A DNA stretch of 6,500 nucleotides from Chromatiaceae bacterium (GTDB lineage: Bacteria; Pseudomonadota; Gammaproteobacteria; Chromatiales; Chromatiaceae). Below are positions 1-5,230 of the stretch, in pieces (the stretch's first letter is position 1; each line of letters opens with the position of its first letter). The position numbers and the translations under genes were made by a program. Where the stretch lies: assembly GCA_016938795.1 (NCBI GenBank), contig JAFGTZ010000037.1:1-6500 (forward strand), written 5' to 3'. The notes beneath the pieces were generated by a model, which saw only the letters and a list, made by a program, of their open reading frames with translations, was not told where the DNA came from and did not search any database.

Positions 1-645
1 GCCGCGCGGCCCTGCCCCCCCACGCTCCATGGGCGTATCGACAATCGCGTCGAGGCTGTCCTGATCGAGTTCCTGGGCCTCATAGGTCAGCCCCAAACGC
101 TCAATCTCGCCGACGAAGGCGCGCAGATGATTGCGTGAACCGCGCTGCAGGTTGGAGTAGAGCCTCTGCAGATCCGGGTTGTCGGTCGCGGCGATGGCGG
201 CCTCGAGATCGGCGATATCAACCTCTTCGATCAGGGCGCCAACGTGCAGCGCATCCATGTAAGACAGCACGCCGCGTTCGATCAGATCGGCATGGAGTTC
301 CTGCAAGGCCGGATCGGCATAGACACCTGGCTGCGTTGGATCAGACAGATCGAGCAGCGCATAGCGGTCCATGGCGCTCTTGATACTGTCCATGTGCGCC
401 TGCTCGGACTGAGCGATATTGTCGAACAGCGGCGCTTGCCAGATGACACCCATCTCGCTGTAGACATCGCGCGCCAGACGCTCCTCCTCGCGCATGAAGA
501 GCAGGGTCGCCGCCTCGGCGTCGTCCAATTCGGCGAGCACGGGCGATGGGTTGAGTTGACGCCCATTGGGTCCGGCGCTCAAGGTGGGCGCAGCCACCAG
601 GATTGCGCTGAGGGCAAGAGGGATCAGGCTATAGCTTGGACGCAT
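1..645 (-). CDS. Secreted DUF2202 ferritin-like protein (C-terminus cut by window edge)
   Basis: The frame is open from ATG 645 to the left edge, giving 215 residues and no stop, so the 3' end is missing. Residues 1-24 look like a Sec signal peptide: Arg2, a hydrophobic core SLIPLALSAILVAA, and probable cleavage after LSA. The mature part reads as an all-helical ferritin-like domain of the DUF2202 type: MREEERLARDVY (51-62), SEQAH (80-84), IEEVDIADLEAA (139-150) and SRNHLRAF (170-177). Glu53/54, Glu81, His84, Glu140/141 and His173 are the likely di-metal ligands. The visible end, after about residue 204, is Gly/Arg-rich, as I recall for other members. AAGGAG at 657-652 lies 6 bases before the ATG and supports the start. 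The family's biochemical role is not established; periplasmic metal binding or redox protection is an inference. The gene is divergent from a two-component operon and preceded by a sigma-54 promoter match, so it is probably an output of that system. Family call fairly sure; function unknown. Confidence 0.85.
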   Translation of the reverse strand, partial: MRPSYSLIPLALSAILVAAPTLSAGPNGRQLNPSPVLAELDDAEAATLLFMREEERLARDVYSEMGVIWQAPLFDNIAQSEQAHMDSIKSAMDRYALLDLSDPTQPGVYADPALQELHADLIERGVLSYMDALHVGALIEEVDIADLEAAIAATDNPDLQRLYSNLQRGSRNHLRAFVGEIERLGLTYEAQELDQDSLDAIVDTPMERGGAGPRG

Positions 646-651
646 GAGTGG

Positions 652-657
652 CTCCTT
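652..657 (-). promoter_or_regulatory. Shine-Dalgarno site of the DUF2202 gene
   Basis: AAGGAG on the minus strand, 6 bases from ATG 645. It is the clearest ribosome-binding site in the divergent region and fixes the start of the leftward gene. It also overlaps the far-upstream ATG at 648 on the plus strand, which argues against that ATG as a real start for the rightward gene. Confidence 0.8.
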
Positions 658-670
658 TTTCGCTTGGGTT

Positions 671-686
671 TCGACAAGAGTGTCGT
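671..686. promoter_or_regulatory. Dyad 1: probable activator-binding site (CGACA-N4-TGTCG)
   Basis: TCGACA-AGAG-TGTCGT has a perfect 5-bp inverted repeat, CGACA/TGTCG, around a 4-bp spacer. The same arms and spacer recur at 788-803. The centre (678.5) is about 105 bp upstream of the start site predicted for the rightward operon, a usual distance for an NtrC-type enhancer site. It also lies just downstream of the leftward predicted start (about +2 to +15). Binding by the regulator encoded at 3780-5114 is inferred from distance and genetic linkage only. Confidence 0.5.
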
Positions 687-697
687 GATCGGGATAG

Positions 698-713
698 AGC
701 ACAGGACATGCCA
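698..713 (-). promoter_or_regulatory. Sigma-54 (-24/-12) promoter of the DUF2202 gene
   Basis: The minus strand reads TGGCATGTCCTGTGCT. Against TGGCACG-N4-TTGCW it matches 10 of 12 defined positions, and it has the invariant GG-N10-GC spacing (GG at 712-711, GC at 700-699). Transcription would start near 687, giving a leader of about 42 bases that contains the AAGGAG site. An IHF consensus and a distal dyad lie upstream in the usual order. No sigma-70-type pair in this stretch is convincing. Computed by eye. Confidence 0.65.
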
Positions 714-718
714 TATTT

Positions 719-731
719 CAAATCATTGATT
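719..731 (-). promoter_or_regulatory. IHF binding site
   Basis: The minus-strand sequence AATCAATGATTTG matches the IHF consensus WATCAANNNNTTR at every defined position, and it is flanked on its 5' side by an A/T tract (732-737), as at strong IHF sites. It is centred about 38 bp upstream of the predicted leftward start and about 58 bp upstream of the predicted rightward start, between each promoter and its distal dyad. IHF bending there would bring an enhancer-bound activator to sigma-54 polymerase. The site lies in the most AT-rich stretch of the window. Confidence 0.6.
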
Positions 732-756
732 AAAAAAGACTTTCGATTTCAAACGC

Positions 757-772
757 TGGCACATGCCTCGAC
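757..772 (+). promoter_or_regulatory. Sigma-54-like promoter of the rightward operon (weak -12)
   Basis: CTGGCAC at 756-762 is a perfect -24 half, but the -12 half at 768-771 is TCGA instead of TTGC, so the invariant GC is only half kept. If used, the start site would be near 783, about 42 bases before the TTG at 825, mirroring the leftward leader length. The half-degenerate -12 element lowers confidence, and another promoter may serve this operon. Confidence 0.35.
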
Positions 773-787
773 GAAGTGCGTTTCGAC

Positions 788-803
788 TCGACAGAAATGT
801 CGA
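788..803. promoter_or_regulatory. Dyad 2: probable activator-binding site (TCGACA-N4-TGTCGA)
   Basis: TCGACA-GAAA-TGTCGA is a perfect 6-bp inverted repeat around a 4-bp spacer, with the same core arms as the dyad at 671-686 and 117 bp from it centre to centre. Extra TCGAC half-sites at 768-772 and 783-787 flank it. Its centre is about 108 bp upstream of the predicted leftward sigma-54 start. In RNA it could also form a GAAA-loop hairpin in the operon leader, but the recurrence of the same dyad on the other side favours a DNA operator. Confidence 0.5.
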
Positions 804-824
804 ACTGCCCGGGATTCGAGCCCC

Positions 825-1799
825 TTGAGGCACGCACTCGGCGTTTTCTGCCTTCTGCTGACAAGCACAGATCCAAGTACCGCGAACGCTCTCCAACTTG
901 AAGGGTCGCTCGCGCTCGGCTTCGACTCCAACCCGGCGCAGACGCGCACTGGGCCGGAGCTGGCCTTTGCGCGCTATGCCGTCGAGGCATGGCGCTCCTG
1001 GCCAATGCGCGATGAACAGATCTTGAGTCTGGGCGCCAGCGGCTGGTATCGCGATAACGAGTCCGCCAACGATGCCTATCGACTCGACCTGCTCGGCGCA
1101 TGGTCGCGCGAGAGCGCGTCCGGGCGGGGACTGTGGCAGCTTGATCTGAGCGCCGGCGCCTATCGCGATGCCCTGGTGCCCGCTGACGAGCGCGATGAGG
1201 TCGCCATCGGACTGCGTTACGACCACCTGCTCTCGGCGCGTCAGACCCTGGGACTGAGCGCCGAACTACGTCGCCTCGATTATCGACATGTCACAGGGCC
1301 CTGGGCGGGCCGTCCGGGGTCGGCGCCAAACCCAGAATCAGCGCGTGCGTCGGACTTGAAGAATGGCGCGCGCAACCAAGGGCAATCGGCACGTCCGCGC
1401 GAGGACAGGGCGCTCACACTCGGCCTGGATCTGACACAGTATTGGTCGCCAGATCTCTCAACCCAGCTTGCGCTCACCTATGCCGCCAACGAGTCCAGTG
1501 TGCGTCTCGAAGGCTATCGTCGTCCTGGCTTGACTGGATTGATGCGATGGGATCTCTCCGACCTCTGGCGGCTGGAGGCCGGCGCGGGCTGGTTGCTCAG
1601 CCGCTATGGCGCAAACCCGCGCGAGCGCGAACGCGAGGATCGCCAGCTCAGCCTGAACCTGAGCGTCTTTCACCGGCTTGCCCGCAGCGCGGCCGAGTGG
1701 CAGTGCCGGCTCGAATGGCTCGACAATGATTCGACGCTGGCTGACTATTCCTTCCAACAATGGGTGACAGACTGTGGCCTGTCCTGGTCGTTACGCTGA
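825..1799 (+). CDS. Exported outer-membrane beta-barrel-like protein
   Basis: Family not recognised. From TTG 825 the protein has 324 residues. It starts with a compact signal peptide (Arg-His, core ALGVFCLLL, cleavage after TANA near residue 22). The mature part begins LQLEGSLALGFDSNP and is built of short amphipathic stretches with alternating hydrophobic residues, aromatic girdle residues and Asp/Arg-rich turns, as in outer-membrane barrels of perhaps 10-14 strands. Residues about 157-194 form a Gly/Pro/Arg/Ser-rich insertion, probably a surface loop. Cys294 and Cys317 near the end could pair. The last strand ends SWSLR, without the usual terminal Phe. In-frame ATGs at 648 and 708 were rejected: they lie in the neighbour's ribosome site and promoter, and they put about 40-60 charged residues before the signal core. 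TTG 825 lacks a good Shine-Dalgarno, so the start is uncertain. It is the first gene of the operon with the kinase and regulator. Confidence 0.65.
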   Translation: MRHALGVFCLLLTSTDPSTANALQLEGSLALGFDSNPAQTRTGPELAFARYAVEAWRSWPMRDEQILSLGASGWYRDNESANDAYRLDLLGAWSRESASGRGLWQLDLSAGAYRDALVPADERDEVAIGLRYDHLLSARQTLGLSAELRRLDYRHVTGPWAGRPGSAPNPESARASDLKNGARNQGQSARPREDRALTLGLDLTQYWSPDLSTQLALTYAANESSVRLEGYRRPGLTGLMRWDLSDLWRLEAGAGWLLSRYGANPREREREDRQLSLNLSVFHRLARSAAEWQCRLEWLDNDSTLADYSFQQWVTDCGLSWSLR

Positions 1800-2190
1800 T
1801 CGACCGCGCATCGGTTTGGTGCTCTTGGTGATGGTGCTCCTGACCTCCGGCCCGGTCGCGGCGCAGGAGCCACGACTGGCGCGCGTACTGGCGTTTGAAG
1901 CTGGAGCCGTCACTCTGAGCCTCGAACTGCCTGATGGTAGCTCGACCCAAACCCTGATCGTGCCGCTCGCCGAGCAGGACCGCCCTGCGGACATGCGAAT
2001 CGGCGGCCTGGTTCGTCTCTGGCCCGGAACTGAAGGCGCGCTTAACGACTCCCTGGCAGGAGCACGAATTGAAGTGCTCGGTGGCGCCTCGGCCTTGCAG
2101 GATCGCACCGGGGTGCGGGCGCGCCTGATGCAGGGAAGGCAGCGCGGCGCAAACGGCGCTGCTGCCGGCGGAGGACGCGGTGGACGCTGA
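1774..2190 (+). CDS. Small exported protein of unknown function with Gly/Arg tail
   Basis: This 138-residue protein starts at GTG 1774, overlapping the end of the barrel gene by 26 bases, so translational coupling is likely. The start was chosen because it gives an ordinary signal peptide: Arg-containing n-region, core IGLVLLVMVLLTSG, and cleavage after PVAA before QEPRLA near residue 31. Later in-frame starts would cut into that core. The mature domain is about 75 residues of beta-rich pattern (RLARVLAFEAGAVTLSLEL, TQTLIVPLAEQ, IGGLVRLWPG), reminiscent of small OB-fold or DUF5666-like secreted domains, but I cannot assign a family. The C-terminus (about 115-138) is low-complexity, rich in Arg, Gly and Ala and ending GGGRGGR; it contains no Cys and no obvious metal motif. 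Its place just before the kinase suggests a periplasmic partner or modulator of the sensor. Real gene: fairly sure. Function: unknown. Confidence 0.7.
   Translation: MACPGRYADRPRIGLVLLVMVLLTSGPVAAQEPRLARVLAFEAGAVTLSLELPDGSSTQTLIVPLAEQDRPADMRIGGLVRLWPGTEGALNDSLAGARIEVLGGASALQDRTGVRARLMQGRQRGANGAAAGGGRGGR
2170..2175 (+). promoter_or_regulatory. Shine-Dalgarno site for the histidine kinase
   Basis: GGAGGA lies 4 bases before GTG 2180 and inside the coding tail of the preceding gene. It decides the kinase start at GTG and implies coupled translation, since the upstream stop (2188-2190) falls after this start. Confidence 0.7.
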
Positions 2191-3766
2191 ACCGACGCGC
2201 GCACGCGGGCGGCTCCCGCCCCCCTGGCTGGGACATCTGCTGGTCTTTGGCCTGCTCTTCGCGCTGGTGCTCGGCTGGTTCTTCTGGCAGACCCGTCAGG
2301 CGCAGCAGTTGTTCGAGGCCGACGCGGGCGAACACGCGCGCCTGCTGACCGATGCCGTGACCCTGCACGCGCGCGGCGCGCTCCTGGCCGAAGAGCTGAT
2401 CGAGGCGCTCCTGACGCGCACGCTCGGCAACTCGGCGCGTTTCGTCGACTATCTCGATGGCGTGGCACCCTTCGCCGATGACGAACTCGCCGCCTTCGCC
2501 GCCGAGGCGGGCCTCGCGGTCATCCGCATCCAGCGCGCCGATACCCAGGTTCAGGGACCGCGCGACTGGGACGCCGGGCGCGCGCTCGGCTGCGAGACCC
2601 TGGAGCATCTGGTGCGTCTGCCCGAGCGCCAAGCCATCCTCTTTGGTATCGTGCGCACTCAGGGCGAGGGCTGTGTGCTGGTCGGTCTCGACAGCGGTCA
2701 GACTCAACCCCTGGAGGAGGCCATCCGCCTCAGCCGAGCGCTCGACGCCATCGCCGCCCTGCCCGGTGTGCGCGCGGTGCGGCTCGATGGCGCGGCCCGT
2801 CTCGGCCTGGCCTCACCGACGCCAGCCGAACTGCCGCGAATCCAGATCCGGGAAGCGACGGACGGCACACTCGTGGCCGAGGCCAGCGCAACGGTTGCCG
2901 GGGCCAGCCTTCGGTTGGAACTGGATGCTGGTCCGCTTCAGCGGATGCGCGAGCGTCTGTGGTGGGAGTTTCTCGGGTTCATCCTGGTGTTGATCGGGGC
3001 CGGCGGGGCGGGCGCCTGGATTCTGTATCGCCATCAGCGCGCCCATGAGCGTCAGCGTCTGGACTATGAGCGGCGCCTGTCACGCCAGCGCGAGGAGGCT
3101 GCTCTAGGACGCGCCGCCGCCTCCATCGCCCACGAGATTCGCAACCCGCTCAATGCCATGGCGATGGGGCTGCAACGTCTGCACTGGGAGGCCGACGAGC
3201 TCAGCGACGCGCATCGGCGGCTGCTCGATCTGGTCCAGCAAGCGCTTAGGCGCACCAATGGCACGGTCGGCAGCCTGCTCGACTATGCGCGCCCCATTCG
3301 CCCCAAGCTGGCGCCGGTCGCGCTCGCGCGGCTGGTGGCCGAACAGCTCGAACTCTATGCGGCGGCATTCAGCGCCGCCGGCTGGCGGCTCGACACAGAC
3401 TTACAGGACGACGCCTGGGTCGCGGCCGATCCCGATCTGCTGCGCCAGGTGCTCGACAATCTGTTACGCAATGTCATCGAGACCGAACCTCACGCCGGAA
3501 TGCTGGAGGTTCGGGTGCAACGCCGGGCCGACAGCGTCGAGCTTAGCCTGACTAACGACGGGGTGAGGATCGCGCCGGATGCGCTGGAACCTCTGCTCGA
3601 ACCCTGGTTCACCACCAAGACCCAGGGCACGGGTCTGGGACTGGCGATCTCGCAGCGGATGATCGCGGCGCACGGCGGCACGCTCAGTCTCAGCCTCCCC
3701 CGCCCCAACCATCTGCGCGTCAGCCTCCGCCTGCCCGCCCTTTCACCTGTTCGAACCAAGCGATAG
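2180..3766 (+). CDS. Membrane sensor histidine kinase, NtrB/ZraS-like
   Basis: A 528-residue inner-membrane kinase, partner of the regulator that follows. TM1 is about 16-36 and TM2 about 262-283, enclosing a periplasmic sensor of roughly 225 residues with Cys138 and Cys165. No PAS or HAMP domain is evident. An Arg/Glu-rich coiled coil (284-312) leads into the dimerisation domain with SIAHEIRNPLNAM: His318 is the phospho-acceptor, and Glu319/Asn322 form the phosphatase-type ExxN. The ATPase domain has an N box (QVLDNLLRN, Asn427 and Asn431), an F box PWFTTK (475-480) and a G2 box GTGLGLAI (483-490). The G1 box is atypical: LTNDGVRIAP has Asn459 where the ATP-contacting Asp normally stands and Arg463 for the second Gly. 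The start is GTG, with GGAGGA 4 bases upstream; it overlaps the previous gene by 11 bases. The general layout resembles ZraS/HydH sensors. The signal sensed cannot be read from sequence; envelope metal or redox stress is inferred from the neighbours. Confidence 0.92.
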   Translation: MDAEPTRARGRLPPPWLGHLLVFGLLFALVLGWFFWQTRQAQQLFEADAGEHARLLTDAVTLHARGALLAEELIEALLTRTLGNSARFVDYLDGVAPFADDELAAFAAEAGLAVIRIQRADTQVQGPRDWDAGRALGCETLEHLVRLPERQAILFGIVRTQGEGCVLVGLDSGQTQPLEEAIRLSRALDAIAALPGVRAVRLDGAARLGLASPTPAELPRIQIREATDGTLVAEASATVAGASLRLELDAGPLQRMRERLWWEFLGFILVLIGAGGAGAWILYRHQRAHERQRLDYERRLSRQREEAALGRAAASIAHEIRNPLNAMAMGLQRLHWEADELSDAHRRLLDLVQQALRRTNGTVGSLLDYARPIRPKLAPVALARLVAEQLELYAAAFSAAGWRLDTDLQDDAWVAADPDLLRQVLDNLLRNVIETEPHAGMLEVRVQRRADSVELSLTNDGVRIAPDALEPLLEPWFTTKTQGTGLGLAISQRMIAAHGGTLSLSLPRPNHLRVSLRLPALSPVRTKR

Positions 3767-3779
3767 ACCACCCAAGACG

Positions 3780-5114
3780 ATGAAGATCCTGATTGCCGAC
3801 GACGATCCCATGCAGCGCGAACTGCTGGCCGGTTTTCTGCGCCAACGCGGGCACGCCGTGTTCGAGGCCGGCGACGGCACAGAAGCCCTGGCCGTCTTCG
3901 CACGCGAGCCGATCCAGTTGGCCCTGCTCGACCACCGCATGCCCGGGCTGACGGGCGATGCCGTGCTGGAACAGCTCAAGGCAATCAATCCGCTGGTGCG
4001 CGCCATCCTCATCACCGCCTATGGCGCGGTGGAGATGGCGGTGCGAGTCATAAAGCTGGGCGCGGATGATTTTCTGGAAAAGCCGGTCGATCTCGGCCAA
4101 TTGCTCGGCAAGATCGAGCGCCTGGAGCTGGAATTGGCCGTCGCCGAGGATGTGGCCGAGGTGGCCGAGTCGCTGAGCGATTCGTGCTGGCCAATCGCGA
4201 TCATCGGCGCAAGCCCCGCGATGCGCGAAACTTTGTCCATGGCGCGTCGCCTCGCCGACAGCCCCTGGAGCGTGCTGATCCAGGGCGAGACCGGCACCGG
4301 CAAGGAAGTCTTCGCCCGCTTGATCCATGAACTCAGTCCGCGCAGTGGGGCGCCCTTCGTCGCGCTCAACTGCGCGGCCATCCCGGATAGCCTGTTCGAG
4401 AGCGAGCTCTTCGGCCATGAAAAAGGCGCCTTCACCGGGGCCGAGCGCGCGCATCGCGGCTGTTTCGAGCGCGCCAACGGCGGCACGCTTTTTCTCGACG
4501 AGGTCGGCGAGCTGAGCCCGGCCATGCAATCGAAGCTGCTGCGCGCGCTCCAGGAAAAACGCATCAACCGGGTCGGCGGTGAGCGCGACATCCAGGTGGA
4601 TACGCGGGTGCTGGCCGCGACCAATCGCGACCTGCGCGCGCTCAGCGCCAGCGGCGACTTTCGCGAGGATCTCTACTTCAGGCTCAAGGTACTCGACATC
4701 CGGCTGCCGCCGTTGCGCCAACGCCGCGAGGACATCCCGGCACTCATCGAGCACTTCGTCGCGCGCGATGCGTCCCGCCCCATCCAGCTCGCGCCCGAGA
4801 CGCTCGATGTGCTGATGCGCTACGACTATCCGGGCAATGTGCGCGAACTCGAACACATCATCCAGCGCAGCCTGACGCTTGCTCGAAGCGCCGTCCTGCA
4901 CCCGCGCGACCTGCCCGAAGAGGTCGTGCGCAACCAGGGGGGCGATGCAGGGCAACTGCGCGAGCGGCTCGATGCCCTGGAGCGCGCCCTGCTCATCGAG
5001 GCACTCGAACACAGCGACTGGGTCCAGACCCAGGCCGCCGAACGGCTCGGCATCAGCGAGCGGGTACTGCGCTACAAGATGGGCAAGTATGGCATTCGGC
5101 GCGCGGGTGACTGA
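3780..5114 (+). CDS. NtrC-family sigma-54-dependent response regulator, ZraR-like
   Basis: The 444-residue length is normal for the family. The receiver domain (1-120) has acidic Asp7-Asp9, phospho-acceptor Asp51 (LLDHRMPG), Thr79 and Lys101 (EKP). The AAA+ domain starts with IIGASPAMRE (141-150) and carries Walker A GETGTGKE (169-176), an intact GAFTGA loop (216-221) for contact with sigma-54, Walker B TLFLDE (236-241), the FREDLYFRL region with its arginines (294-302) and sensor II GNVRELEH (352-359). A Fis-type helix-turn-helix (QTQAAERLGISERVLRYKMGKYGI, split here at 416-427 and 428-439) binds DNA. All key residues are present, so it should be an active enhancer-binding protein phosphorylated by the kinase 13 bases upstream. 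ATG 3780 has only a poor Shine-Dalgarno, which is consistent with coupling to the kinase gene. Likely targets are the two CGACA-N4-TGTCG dyads in the divergent region, making the operon self-regulating; this link is inference. Confidence 0.95.
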   Translation: MKILIADDDPMQRELLAGFLRQRGHAVFEAGDGTEALAVFAREPIQLALLDHRMPGLTGDAVLEQLKAINPLVRAILITAYGAVEMAVRVIKLGADDFLEKPVDLGQLLGKIERLELELAVAEDVAEVAESLSDSCWPIAIIGASPAMRETLSMARRLADSPWSVLIQGETGTGKEVFARLIHELSPRSGAPFVALNCAAIPDSLFESELFGHEKGAFTGAERAHRGCFERANGGTLFLDEVGELSPAMQSKLLRALQEKRINRVGGERDIQVDTRVLAATNRDLRALSASGDFREDLYFRLKVLDIRLPPLRQRREDIPALIEHFVARDASRPIQLAPETLDVLMRYDYPGNVRELEHIIQRSLTLARSAVLHPRDLPEEVVRNQGGDAGQLRERLDALERALLIEALEHSDWVQTQAAERLGISERVLRYKMGKYGIRRAGD

Positions 5115-5205
5115 CCATCCAAGCCCATGAGCGGCGCGCGAATCTCAATCGAACATCGAACTGAGGTCAATCCAACCACCGCCCCCTCCCCGGTTCCTCG
5201 GTTGC

Positions 5206-5230
5206 TCAAGGGCCGCTCAAATGGCCTTGA
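5206..5230. other. Imperfect stem-loop between convergent genes
   Basis: TCAAGGGCC (5206-5214) can pair with GGCCTTGA (5223-5230) with one bulged G around an 8-base loop. It spans the stop codon of the leftward restriction gene (5217-5219). No T-run follows on either strand, so a classic intrinsic terminator is not supported. The remaining 102-bp spacer (5115-5216) holds a C-rich stretch at 5177-5192 and nothing else I can name. Confidence 0.2.

Noticed and set aside
690..721. Sigma-70-type promoter TTGAAA-N17-TCTATC on the minus strand
   Set aside because: The -10 half matches only 3 of 6 bases, and the overlapping -24/-12 element fits much better.
244..729. Plus-strand open frame of 161 codons
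   Set aside because: It is antisense to the DUF2202 gene, whose motifs, signal peptide and ribosome site are clear; the translated sequence shows no domain pattern.
715..753. Direct repeat ATTTCAAA at 715-722 and 746-753 (31 bp apart)
   Set aside because: Eight AT-rich bases in the only AT-rich stretch could recur by chance; the first copy overlaps the IHF site, which explains it better.
2461..2480. TGGCAC-like sigma-54 element within the kinase gene
   Set aside because: It lies inside coding sequence, the -12 half is off consensus, and no gene start follows at a suitable distance.
2042..2707. Minus-strand open frame of 221 codons
   Set aside because: It crosses two real plus-strand genes and contains low-complexity residues only.
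3720..5012. Minus-strand open frame of 430 codons
   Set aside because: It is a mirror frame of the NtrC-type regulator, a common artefact in GC-rich DNA; every sigma-54 activator motif is on the plus strand.
5129..5218. GAGCGGC / GCCGCTC inverted repeat in the convergent spacer
   Set aside because: The arms are 7 bp and about 77 bp apart with no T-run; too weak to call a terminator.
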